Below are positions 1 through 9,044 of a stretch of 20,238 bases of DNA, piece by piece (position 1 is the stretch's first letter; each line of letters begins with the position of its first letter). The stretch is taken from contig NW_003145786.1 of NCBI RefSeq assembly GCF_000003605.2, positions 346,687 through 366,924 on the forward strand. Reading direction: 5' to 3'. Source of the DNA: Saccoglossus kowalevskii. Lineage: Eukaryota; Hemichordata; Enteropneusta; Harrimaniidae. Under the pieces are notes generated by a model. The model did no database searches. It was not told the origin of the DNA and saw nothing but the letters and a program-made list of their open reading frames with translations. The position numbers and the translations under genes were made by a program.

Positions 1-72
1 CAGAGCATCTAAGCACCAAGTTTCATCAAAAAACCCGATGTAAGGTTCTTGAGATAGCAGTGGAACAGTCGG

Positions 73-175
73 ACACACATACACACACACACACATACAC
101 ACATACACACATACACACACACACACATACACACATACACACATACACACATACACACACACATACAGACACACT
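73..175. repeat. (CA)n / (CACACATA)n microsatellite
   Basis: About 103 bp of alternating CA interrupted at intervals by CATA, giving a compound dinucleotide and octanucleotide repeat (ACACATAC phase). The regular TA interruptions suggest slippage of an 8-bp unit as well as of CA. Confidence 0.95.
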
Positions 176-184
176 AACTGCAAA

Positions 185-216
185 GACTCCCATTTTGTGC
201 TTCGCACATGGGAGTC
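185..216 (+). other. Hairpin at the 3' end of the CA element
   Basis: GACTCCCA (185-192) pairs with TGGGAGTC (209-216), and TGTGC (196-200) pairs with GCACA (204-208). There is a TTT bulge at 193-195 and a 3-nt TTC loop. Thirteen base pairs in 32 nt is well above chance in DNA this AT-rich. It is too short for a microRNA precursor and is more likely a structural part of the dispersed element. Confidence 0.75.
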
Positions 217-1606
217 AAAAACCATATCAACAGAATTTGTCTGCCTTTCATATCAGCACTCTATACCATATCTTAACGCATATCACAATGACTTGTAGTA
301 ATAAGTATATTAACCTATAATACCGAGATAAATCATTCTTACACAGTGAACGTTGACACACAATTGGGTAGCCGACTCAACAGAAATAAAACATCCTTGT
401 GATAAAAAAATAAATATACAATTTCTTAGACAACAATAGATCCTGTTACTAATAATTAGATGATTCAAATTGTCTGACACTCACAGTCATCCATACACCC
501 CCACATCAATTGAAACGAAATGTATAAAAATAACTATGACAAATGTAAAAAAAATCCAGAAAGATACTGCAAGAAAATTTATTCTCAATGGCATTTAATT
601 ACTATTTTGATGTTTTAAGCAATTTCACTCGGTTTTAAGTTCACAAACTTGGCAAGGAAACAATGAGTTGTATCGTTATTCTATATGTTCATGTGAATTT
701 AATTTAGCGATTTTTTTTTCAGCGAAAATAGGGAAATTAAAACCCAGTGAATAATTAATACATTTATAGTTTTTTTAAAGACATGTTTTGTCAGTAATAT
801 TATTTCCAACTTTCAAGCTGAAACCAAATGTCACTGTTGGTCTGATTAGAGGGGATATGAACCCACAGAGGAAATTCACACCTTTATGTAAATTTAACAT
901 TATGAGTCATAGCTACATCATAGGCAGTGTCAAGGTAGTTTTTTTTGTTTTCCCTGATCCACTGCCTCAGTTATTTTTATCCAGTTATTTTTGAATTGAT
1001 AATTGAGTCAAAACTAGTAAAAATGCTTTTACTAGTTTGTTCACAACAATTTGTGTTCACTCCACTCCACCTGTGAATGAACCCAAACGGATTGAGCAAA
1101 CTGAAATTTATCACCAATGTATGCAGCATAGTGTACATGTACTGGGTAAACAATCAAGCCAAGGCCATCAGTTCAGGTGACTGCGTACCCTCCTCCATAC
1201 TTGCACTACAACACACCTTTGTACTGTTAGTGGTAATGTGAAGATTCACAGTTTTTAAGCACTTACAGCTTGACTGTTAACTGATTACCACATTGACTGG
1301 TAACATGCCGTGTGTGGGAGGAAGGGGGTGAACAAACTATGGACAGTATGAAGCAAAACACAGCCGGGAAATAAACCACAAAGCCAGAAACATACCAGAC
1401 ATTCATACTGAACAATAGAGGACAATGGGCTTCCTTTTTGCCAATGCTCTCAGAGCTGTACATACATTACCAGTATGTAGTCTAATGAATGTGCTGACAG
1501 AAAGAAATAGAGGGTGGAGGGGTGTCGGTCTGATCCCAAATGATGATGACATTACCCATTATTATCTACTTCCAAATAAGGTAACAGGCAGCTACTGTAA
1601 GGTACA
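217..1606. other. AT-rich DNA, no gene seen
   Basis: Only short open frames without coding character are present. There are short T tracts (around 711-720) and an ACTAGTAAAAATGCTTTTACTAGT inverted repeat (about 1013-1036). No splice-flanked frame or recognisable protein motif was found. Confidence 0.6.
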
Positions 1607-1650
1607 TTATTTTCACTGAATGAATGAATCAGTGAAAATAAACTTCATAC
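1594..1650 (-). repeat. Palindromic dispersed repeat, copy 1 (TCAGTGAAAATAA family)
   Basis: TTATTTTCACTGA (1607-1619) and TCAGTGAAAATAA (1629-1641) form a perfect 13-bp inverted repeat around a 9-nt loop. It is preceded by TACTGTAAGGTAC. Read on the minus strand, this gives TTATTTTCACTGATTCAT, then GTGAAAATAA, then TTACAGTA. The same order recurs on the plus strand at 15093-15168. Degenerate AGTGAAAAT pieces continue to about 1710. Finding the same arrangement at two distant places marks it as a dispersed, MITE-like or solo hairpin repeat. Confidence 0.6.
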
Positions 1651-2089
1651 AAAACATCCAAAATGTCTGTTTAGTGAAAATGAATTCCAGCTAAAATAAA
1701 CAACACTAATGAAAATAGACAAAAGAATATTTTATAAATGAGAGTTCAAAAAAGAACAACTATGTGATAACATATTTGTTTAGTTCATACTCAGAACTTT
1801 TTAGCATTTTATTTTGTCACAAAATGTATCCTAAATAACACTCCATGAATACCTGGTTGTCAATAATTGTCAGCCAACAATCAACAGTGAATATAAAAAC
1901 ATAATATCATACTTGCTCTTTCAAAAGCACATGCACTCAAGCCAACGTCCTGCCCTTCTAATAAAAGTTGAAATACGAGACTGGATAACAACCCAACAAA
2001 TCATAGAGGAGTTGGATGTTCCATGGTACAGTGCTGATGATATTGACATTATTAATAACAAGTTATCTTGCAACAAACACATTTAAAAT

Positions 2090-2282
2090 AAATTAGATAA
2101 CTGGCTTGCATAATTTATAAACCACTTACTGGTACCAGGATTATAGAAAACAGATATACAATGCATAACACATAAACCAAAGAGAACTGGTAACCAATTC
2201 AAATTGTTTGTGCTAAATAAATTAAATAAATCATGGTCATATAGCAAGATAAACCATGAAGTGACCACAATTTATCTAATTT
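2090..2282. repeat. Widely spaced 11-bp inverted repeat
   Basis: AAATTAGATAA (2090-2100) is matched by its exact reverse complement at 2272-2282, enclosing about 171 bp of AT-rich DNA. It could be the terminal repeats of a small non-autonomous DNA element. The arms are AT-rich and no clear target duplication flanks them, so chance is possible. Confidence 0.2.
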
Positions 2283-2469
2283 GTATCACAGTTGTCATAA
2301 CTAGGAGTTTTTACAGTTGATTATTCGTTACTGTACTTTGATCTCAAAGACTTTGGCATAGAAACCCAAATTCTTGAATAATCATTGGCTAACACAAAAC
2401 AGCCACCACACAAAATGTTGTGTGTATATTTGCTACAATGTAATTACCGTTTGAATGTAGCAATATGTT

Positions 2470-2984
2470 TCAGATCAAGACATCAACAACCCAGTTCAAC
2501 TCTGCCGGACCCAAAGAAAGTCCATCTGCAGAAAGTTGGTAATAAAATCTTATCAATATATGGAGAGGGAGGGGAGGGGATCATTTAGAATAGCTTCACC
2601 ATCAAACTAGTGTTGTTATCATAAATGACATGTTATATTTCAATGCAGCACTTTTTAAATGTAGAGAAGAAATAAACACTACAATCACGTGATATTCACA
2701 TGAACAGTATCTTGACATGCAGATGATGAAGAGGATTCATAACAAAATCCTTCCAAGTTTTACTTGTAAGAATGTTAGCATCTTCTTGACTGTTGTTAAA
2801 CGACGACCTTCGACACTCGTAGTATGCCTGTGGTTTCTGCATGACTGACATGCGCGGCAATAATTCACGGAGCCAATCTTTTTTTCAACGACTCGCCAAG
2901 AAACGTCTCATTGTCAAGAAATGTCCCAAGCATGAATGTGTGAATTTGCAGAAATTGGCCATTCCTTCTTGACCATGGCACCAT
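2470..2984 (-). CDS. Candidate two-exon small protein, one frame break, unrecognised
   Basis: Seen: on the minus strand an ATG at 2984-2982 opens a frame to the A7 tract (plus-strand T7 at 2879-2885). There the plausible coding frame moves by one base. The next frame is open through residues such as WLRELLPRMSVMQKPQ and YYECRRSSFNNSQED to a GTAAAA donor (exon end 2764). A pyrimidine-rich TTTCTGCAG acceptor (AG at 2527-2526) starts a second exon. The exon phases agree, and it reads GLSLGPAELNWVVDVLI to a stop at 2472-2470. A possible GTAATT donor follows at 2447. Inferred: an exon pair of a short protein of about 90 residues, either with a homopolymer assembly error or a pseudogene. An alternative exon start with a stronger Kozak context (GCCATGG, ATG at 2976-2974) lies in another frame but stops after 20 codons. 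No family is recognised. CpG-rich DNA gives protein-like frames by chance, so this is tentative. Confidence 0.3.
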
Positions 2985-3280
2985 AGTGTTGTTCGTGATA
3001 ATTACCTTAATTGAAGCCCTTGCCAGTGATAGTTATGAACTTAAATCGGATAGTAATTGGAGACAAACGACGCCAATAAACAACACAGACACGAAATGTT
3101 TGGCTGACTGTGGAGCCGACCGTACTAATACTACTATGACAGAGACGAAAAGAGGACAGTGCAACTAAACACAACCAATCGACCGGGAAGTGACGGGACT
3201 TTGAACGACATGGGTTCAGATAATAAGTACACACGATATTAAGGAAGTCGTAAGCTCAACTGCAAGACTTCCGTGCGTAC

Positions 3281-3430
3281 ATGGGGAAGCCGGATTTTAT
3301 TAGTAACATTATCGGGAAACCCACCACGGACACCTGTATGTCGGCTACTCAAGCCCTCCCGCGCACAAGCAAATCAAAACAGAGGGCGAAACTATCTGTG
3401 TTGCAACAAGTATACCTGTCGCGATTTTAA
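3281..3430 (+). CDS. Small ORF, 49 codons, CpG-rich, unrecognised
   Basis: ATG at 3281 runs to TAA at 3428-3430; the protein starts MGKPDFISNIIGKPTT and ends VLQQVYLSRF. Codon use is less AT-biased than the surroundings and the frame contains many CpG dinucleotides. The start context is poor (T at -3, G at +4). No domain, signal peptide or membrane segment is visible. It lies about 300 bp from the minus-strand candidate ending at 2984, head to head, so 2985-3280 could be a shared promoter; no TATA box is seen there. It could equally be 5' untranslated sequence or chance. Confidence 0.2.
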   Translation: MGKPDFISNIIGKPTTDTCMSATQALPRTSKSKQRAKLSVLQQVYLSRF

Positions 3431-3648
3431 ATTGTTCAACTATTAAACAATTAAATATTCAAGAAACATATGGTTTGAAATGAGAACCCGGCATAACCCT
3501 CAGTTCCCTATTCTTTTCACTGTTCGCAAAATACGGTATTCAAGGGCATTTCACACATTCACCTTTCTGTCCATTGGCAATGTAAACATTGGCGCCATAC
3601 CACACGCAAAACACACGAAACAGGGACGCCGCATATATCGGCGTAACA

Positions 3649-3895
3649 ATGTCGTATTATGATGATCTTCTGCGACGGAAGCACAGCACTTATTCACATC
3701 AACGATTGGGTGGTTATTTTCCAAATGCAAAGAAAAGGATGGGGTTGTAATATTAGAAGAAACACATTGAAGCGAGGACATTCACGAGACCCATTGTCGT
3801 ATTCAACTGTCCCTTTACTGAACGCAATGTCAACACCAATCGTTGTTTTTGACGACCCAGTCGAAAAACCACGATTTTTAGAGAAATTACAGTAG
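3649..3895 (+). CDS. Candidate small protein with a frame break at a G4 tract
   Basis: ATG at 3649 (A at -3) opens a 33-codon frame beginning MSYYDDLLRRKHSTY and including RLGGYFPNAKKRMG, ending at TAA 3748-3750. The frame +1 from it is open across the same place and continues with RNTLKRGHSRDPLSY and NAMSTPIVVFDDPVEKP to TAG at 3893-3895. The two halves would be one reading frame if the G4 at 3741-3744 were one base shorter. That is the same kind of break as in the minus-strand candidate at 2879-2885. Seen: the two open frames and the break point. Inferred: a protein of about 80 residues, either with an assembly error or dead. No domain is recognised, and no neighbour informs its role. Confidence 0.25.
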
Positions 3896-4602
3896 TTAAA
3901 TGTGATAAGGTCGTTATACTTACTTCACGCTGATCAATTTTGAGCGATCCTTCGAGATATGAATGCTACAGGGCACGGTGCCAAGCTATGCTCGGTCTTG
4001 TTTTCACCATGGACTGTTTTACACACGGTGCCCGATGTACGAGTCGGTTTGAACTACACACAGCGTTCGTCGGGGTTTTTCACTTTAAAGTCATGAAATT
4101 AACAAGCTGGCATTTACATGTCCCCTTCTTGATAGTTCCCGGACTGTCTAGAATCCACGATCGGCATCAAAAGTCGATGATTTCACGTATTGAAGTCCAG
4201 ATTTGCGGCACACCGCCATGAAACATACACACATTCAAATCTCTTAGTTCGTGTTTTCCATTGCTCATTAAAAATACGATTCATCACCGTAGCATATTAC
4301 TCCGCGCACAAAAACACAGTATCGCAAACCAGGACGTACGTCATTCACCACTAGATACATATTTTATAATTGATAAGGCTATAAGAATCATGAAAAATGT
4401 TATTTTCATAAAACTCACTGTTTTTCAAACAATTATGAAATATATATACATATATCTTTATATACATCGCGGAGTAATACATAAGAACTACAGCTCCGCC
4501 ATGATTGGCAGGGTAGATTAACATAATAATTGTACTATAATTGACAGTTCTTGCCAAACTAAAATCTTGTGATCAAATTACAAGAATTTGTCTCTTTGAC
4601 AG
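3896..4602. other. CpG-richer DNA with short open frames on both strands, no supported gene
   Basis: Several short frames exist. Examples are a minus-strand ATGGCGG start at 4220 giving 23 codons, and a plus-strand frame 3940-4221 that has only a TTG start. None combines a good start, splice sites and a recognisable motif. The (TA)-rich stretch at 4440-4465 is simple sequence. Confidence 0.4.
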
Positions 4603-4816
4603 ACCAAATCTCCACGAGAAACAAGATAGAGGAAATAAAACGTGGTTTAAACTCAGAGATATACCATATAAAACTGTGCTGAGCACAATGGGGACGGAAA
4701 TCGCCTTATGCCGGCCTAGCGTAAATATTGCAGAAAACATCAAGGACTCAGCTCTTCACACCTGCTCGTTAGAACGACGTCTAAAATCGAAATACGCAAT
4801 TGCAGCCTGCTTTTGA
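4603..4816 (+). CDS. Possible terminal exon, unrecognised
   Basis: A good acceptor (TTTGTCTCTTTGACAG, AG at 4601-4602) is followed by a frame, one base in, that stays open for about 70 codons to TGA at 4814-4816. It includes GNKTWFKLRDIPYKTVL and SVNIAENIKDSALHTC and ends KYAIAACF. An AATAAA occurs at about 5213-5218. No upstream exon in phase is identified and no protein family is recognised. The open length is not extreme for this sequence composition, so it may be chance. Confidence 0.2.
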
Positions 4817-5040
4817 TGTGTGGCACGTGCTGTTTGAAATGCACCCGGATATCAGAAAATCTAGACAATTTTATAAAACACATTTATAGTATGACGACCG
4901 CGATGAACTTGAAACTCATTAACGCTTTTCATCTTGGGCGGCTTGTTTTCTTTCATTTGCATTTCTCGACACGTGACGTGGTGAAATGGTTGCACCGACG
5001 AATGATATCTTTCGATGGTTTCACGCTCAGTAGGTAAAGT

Positions 5041-5784
5041 ATACGTTTTTTTATGTTTATGTTTTTTTATAGTACAATTTATGTAATTTAACCAACAGGG
5101 ATATATACAATCGTATATTATTATGTATTGATACAACCACTTATAAACGTACTAGCACTGTCCCGGCTGCAAATTCAGATCAATTGTTTTATTTTTGTAA
5201 TAATGTTTTTTTAAATAAATAGAAAAAGTTAATTCATGGACCCATGGACAAGTTGTTAAATGTAAACAGCTATTTTATTCGTCCGTAATTTGTACAAAGA
5301 TCTTATTTTTTGTAAGCGTATAGATCATTTTCAACATTAGATGTCGTAATTCGTACACAATTTCCAATTTTGATTCTTAAACACAAATTATCAAGTATAT
5401 TATAAATTTGAATTTGGAATTTACTTTATCTGTAAAGTGTAAAAAACTGTAAATGGAACTTTCCTTTTTATTTCCTGTAGAAACATAAAATACATTTTTT
5501 ATTTCCTGTAACCTGTACCAGCTACCACCTCTTGTCCCTCCCCTCTATATTGTCACAGCGACTTGTCCAGTACAATGGTGGCGTACTTTGTACATGTTTG
5601 TTCTTGTAGGAGTGTAATTTACAGCGCTAAAAGTGGAAGAACCAGTGAATAACAACTTTCATTGCTGACGCAACTGACGCAACAATTCGCTGCGAAATAG
5701 ACATATTTTCAAAATCTGTCAGTTTTTACAGCGGCTTTTACCCAAAAATTTACATTTGATATGAAGTTCCGGACGTGTATAGTA
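5041..5784. other. AT-rich DNA, no gene seen
   Basis: There are A/T tracts and a short C-rich patch (5518-5550). There is no extended frame, splice-flanked exon or repeat boundary. The stretch ends where LINE-like protein similarity begins. Confidence 0.6.
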
Positions 5785-5787
5785 TAA

Positions 5788-6265
5788 CCAAAAATAATAA
5801 TAAAACTAAAAATGTTTATAAAGTTTAAAGATTCGACGTACACTTTTGAACCATATTTGTTCTTATGATATCTGAAACATTAAATCATAATGACTCATTT
5901 CAGAATAAGCAGTCATGTATTAGGAATAGAGAAAGGTAGACATACCCAACCCAAAATACCTTTAGAAGACATCTGTATGCAATGTTCCCAGATCAAAATT
6001 GAAAATGAAGAACATTTCTTAGGTACCAAACAGAAAGACAAAAGTTATTTAATAATATCAATATTCGAGAAGAATTTAAAAATGACGTCCAGATATTTAT
6101 TAAATATATTATTAGTTCAAGAGAAGACATTATAATTAAAACAAGCTGGTGAATACTTGTATAAAATATTTGAAATCAGAAATAACAATAACTGATATTT
6201 TACTTTAGTATTAATATATATATTGTACCATAGACCTTATCTCATTCTAAGGTCTATGATTGTAC
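5788..6265 (+). pseudogene. Decayed LINE (non-LTR retrotransposon) 3' end, C-terminal region of the reverse-transcriptase ORF
   Basis: Seen: frame 1 reads KFKDSTYTFEPYLF (from about 5821), has in-frame stops at 5866 and 5881, then continues FRISSHVLGIEKGRHT and CMQCSQIKIENEEHFL (ORF from ATG 5890). Similarity moves to frame 3 near 6018-6030 (LFNNINIREEF) and returns to frame 1 by about 6136, reading EYLYKIFEIRNN up to TGA 6193-6195. Known: many invertebrate LINE ORF2 proteins end with an R-S-H-x-L-x-IExGRH segment, a C-x2-C zinc-knuckle followed by an E-D/E-E-x-HFL motif, and a terminal YIYxAFxIR-like tail. Here the zinc knuckle lacks its last cysteine, and there are at least two stops and two frameshifts. 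The copy is 5'-truncated and dead. The clade cannot be set from this short piece. Confidence 0.75.
6229..6258 (+). other. 11-bp perfect hairpin in the LINE 3' UTR
   Basis: CATAGACCTTA (6229-6239) pairs perfectly with TAAGGTCTATG (6248-6258) around an 8-nt loop. GTAC at 6225-6228 and 6262-6265 can extend the stem after a 3-nt bulge. It starts 34 nt after the LINE stop codon. Many LINEs carry a 3' stem-loop that their reverse transcriptase recognises at target-primed reverse transcription; that role here is inferred. The stem is intact although the ORF is badly decayed. Confidence 0.75.
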
Positions 6266-7019
6266 TTTATTACTAACATTTTATTGCTGCCAACCAGAGT
6301 AAACTATTTGCAATACATTCATTATTAATATTAGTCGCATTGGGTGCATTCCAAAGCTTGCAAGGTGAAGCAGTCAGTTTAATAACAGTCGAGTTTTGTG
6401 AATTCTACTATGCATCACGAAAAGCAATTTGCATAGATACTGTACAATTTGTTCTCAGATGAAATCTTGCGCTTAATTCTTCGTTTAATCGTATGAACCA
6501 CTGGGATTCCTTACGCCATTGGCGCCGACTGGATTATACTACATTGATACAATGTTGTAAATTGGCAAATAATGACGTCATCCACGTACGCGACGTGAAT
6601 GTTTGCATTTCCATGTACAATATCCCGCGAGAGTAGTGGGAGGCGTTCATTAGCTATCTGGATTTATTGATAAATCAGGATAAAAAAAAACGCACAGACA
6701 AAAGAAAAACTAAATTTTATTTGGGAAATTACAAAAATGTTACAACATGTCTCCATGTTGTTTTCATTTTCCATTAATTGAGTGGTAATCCACTCCATTT
6801 AACATCTTTTTGATGATTGCATTTCTTGTATTGTGATTTTTATCACAGTTTTGCCAAATGTATAAGATAAATAAACACGTCATTTTATATTGTGATCAGA
6901 ACGACCACTACACATGTGCAGAAATGAAATGCACATTTCTGAATGTATACGTAAATGACACTCCATGACAGCAATATATTGCAATTAAAAGACGTGAATC
7001 ATGGACACGTGAATAAAAA
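6266..7019. other. Mostly AT-rich DNA; CpG-richer patch near 6480-6650
   Basis: No gene is found. The patch 6480-6650 holds GCCATTGGCGCC, an inverted pair ACATTG-ATA-CAATGT (6541-6555), a second ATTGG (6561-6565), and a full cAMP-response-element palindrome. The rest is AT-rich. Confidence 0.5.
6519..6580. promoter_or_regulatory. Possible regulatory cluster: two inverted CCAAT boxes and a CRE palindrome
   Basis: ATTGG at about 6519 and at 6561, and TGACGTCA at 6573-6580. TGACGTCA is the consensus CREB/ATF site and ATTGG is an inverted CCAAT (NF-Y) box; both recur in animal promoters at this kind of spacing. No TATA box or start site can be assigned, and no gene is identified next to it. Confidence 0.25.
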
Positions 7020-7420
7020 ATCATTTAATATGTCAATTCGTGAAAATGTGACCAATCATCTACCATCATTAATGTACATAAAACCAATCGTTTACGTCAA
7101 TTCGTGAAAATGTGACCAATCATCTACCATCATTGATGTACATAAAACCAATCGTTTAATACGTCAATTCGTGAAAATGTGACCAATCATCTACCATCAT
7201 TGATGTACATAAAACTAATCGTTTACGTCAATTCGTGAAAATGTGACCAATCATCTACCATCATTGATGTACATAAAACCAATCGTTTAATACGTCAATT
7301 CGTGAAAATGTGACCAATCATCTACCATCATTGATGTACATAAAACTAATCGTTTACGTCAATTCGTGAAAATGTGACCAATCATCTACCATCATTGATG
7401 TACATAAACCAATCGTTTAC
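7020..7420. repeat. Tandem array, alternating 64/67 bp units (131-bp dimer)
   Basis: Six near-identical units start (at GTCAATTCGTGAAAATG) at 7032, 7096, 7163, 7227, 7294 and 7358. The spacings are 64, 67, 64, 67, 64. The 3-bp difference is a TTTAATA versus TTTA junction, and the units ending TTTA at 7226 and 7357 also share a C-to-T change (AACTAATC). The true period is therefore a 131-bp dimer, duplicated at least twice. The first unit differs by TTAATG for TTGATG, and the last lacks one A. The left edge (TCATTTAATA) is a partial unit. Each unit carries two CCAATC words. Confidence 0.97.
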
Positions 7421-7571
7421 AAAAAAATATCAAAGTTAAATGCATGCTTCTTGGCTTTATAAATCATCCCATTGATTCTTGCTGCAACCAATAATCCAAC
7501 ATTATTCATACATTGATACAACAAACTATCACGAAAACAACACTAGTTTACTAACAAAGGTCAGAAGATTT

Positions 7572-7584
7572 GGGGGGGGGGGGG
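7572..7584 (+). repeat. G13 homopolymer
   Basis: Thirteen consecutive G followed by TAAA. It is one of three long G runs in the window, all on the plus strand. Confidence 0.95.
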
Positions 7585-8962
7585 TAAAACTTTATAAAAT
7601 AGACACATCGGCTGCCACTATTTCCCAATGTAACTGTTCTTTCTTGTTTAGATTCTAGACAAATAGAAGTATTCTTTGGATGTTTCATAGGACATACCCG
7701 TTTCTAACTCACCAACATGACGGCCGGCAGCGGAACGTTTTAGTCGAGCTCCTTCCAAATTCTAACATGTATTCAACCATGGAGCTCCATGATTCAACGG
7801 AACGTCTCCGGTGTTGCGTCACATGGCATTCACCAACAGCTTACTGATTCCGATTTATACGCAGTCTGGTTAAGAGATGGATGGATTCGAAAACTACACG
7901 ACCAGAACACGTGTTGACAGATGTTATACATACTTATATATATATTGTTTTGATTCATTTGGAAATTGTATATATTTGATATACTGCATGGTTAGATTAT
8001 ATACGTTTGTTTCGATTCTGCGTGTCACGTCACATTTTGAAGGAGGGGGCGATCTATTTGAGATAATAAATGTCCTTTTGTTCTAGTCAAATTGATAACC
8101 ATGTGAACTTCACTATATTGAAATTATGACAACCAGAATCAGGGTTATCATCAAGTTCACTATTTGTGATACAAGGCAACACTGTGTTCGATGTGACACA
8201 GAGAGCGCACTACTCAACTGAGTTGTCAGGATAACAGAAACTCTGCCATGTCAATAGCGTCTGTGATTTCAACTTAGGATATATATGCATGCATTTATCT
8301 GGGGATTAAAATGTGGAATATATTTGGTTTTCTGGTCTTCGCTTTGTTTGGAAAAGATTGTTGTTTTCATTAACGATCCCGTATGTTCACGCATTCTCTT
8401 TCGTTTACTTTTGTTTGTTTTATATACCGTCTCCCGCGGTAATTTAACAAAGTTGCGGTCTAGATGGATGGACACAGCTGACTCCAAGTCAGTCAACGGT
8501 ATTGTCCATCTGGCGACGCCTTTCACCGATCACCTCTAAGTACAGGGACGAGATGACAGACTGTGAGATGCCTGCGTGCGAAAACCACCAGATCGGCACC
8601 ACAAAGCCGGCTTCAGACACTTGAGATATTGCCACTGTCTTGGTTCTCAATCGTTCATTACCAATTCCAATGTAACACGATATTTTCAGTATTTGAGTAT
8701 AACTCATATACCGGCCACTGTTTCTGTTCATTTAATGCTTCAATCTATGTGCGTTATGCCATAGTTATGAGAAAACACATATGTCACAAGACACTCATCC
8801 ACGCCACCCAGCGCCCGTCTATGTTTACATCGAAATAAAAACGTGTGATTCGGATGATGTACTGCTTCTGAGGACAAAATAATTACCCCCATCAACAGAC
8901 CCATATCCATACATTTGTGCCAGCCCGAAGTAGTCTGTGGTATAAAGTAAAACCCAAGTTAC
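7585..8962. other. No supported gene
   Basis: A CpG-richer patch at 7715-7815 holds a direct repeat CGGAACGT (about 7733 and 7798) flanking two GAGCTCC/GGAGCTC words. Another at 8440-8630 has open frames on both strands; one plus frame is open from about 8449 to TGA near 8622 and includes EMTDCEMPACENHQIG, with no splice site to support it. At 8092-8160, TTGATAACC/GGTTATCA and GTGAACTT/AAGTTCAC interleave in pseudoknot order. Confidence 0.4.
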
Positions 8963-9044
8963 ATTCTATTCTATTCTATTCTATTCTATTCTATTCTATT
9001 CTATTCTATTCTATTCTATTCTATTCTATTCTATTCTATTCTAT
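8963..9044. repeat. (ATTCT)16 microsatellite
   Basis: Sixteen uninterrupted copies of ATTCT plus a partial copy. The motif is the same as in the human SCA10 locus, where expanded (ATTCT)n unpairs easily; only the motif is shared, not the locus. The perfect repeat implies it is young or actively slipping. Confidence 0.98.

Larger units (their letters stand above)
1..216 (+). repeat. Dispersed microsatellite-cored element (left flank, CA core, hairpin tail)
   Basis: The order is a unique left flank (AAGTTTCATCAAAAAACC followed by GGTTCTTGAGATAGCAGTGG), then GTCGGACACACA running into a CA/CATA repeat, then an 8+5 bp hairpin. A flank of the type 'aagtttcatcaaaa...ttcttgagata...cagacgga' leading straight into a simple repeat is, from general knowledge, a recurrent module of interspersed microsatellite-linked elements in invertebrate genomes. 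The element may continue left of the window. The boundaries are inferred: I see no target-site duplication. It codes for nothing; the open frame across it is Thr-His repeats from (CA)n. Confidence 0.5.

Noticed and set aside
60-320. 86-codon open frame beginning in the CA element
   Set aside because: It is a translation of (CA)n into Thr-His repeats, with no support outside the repeat.
3940-4221. 93-codon plus-strand open frame
   Set aside because: It begins with TTG rather than ATG, has no splice support and shows no recognisable motif.
4261-4557. Overlapping open frames on both strands
   Set aside because: The plus frame starts with TTG, and both frames run through TA-rich simple sequence (TATATACATATA region) giving Ile/Tyr-rich products.
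7020-7420. CRISPR-like regular repeats
   Set aside because: The units are contiguous with no unique spacers, the window is eukaryotic, and the 64/67 bp period is a plain tandem array.
8269-8838. Several overlapping 60-91 codon frames on both strands
   Set aside because: Four or more mutually overlapping frames cannot all be coding; none has splice sites or a known domain.
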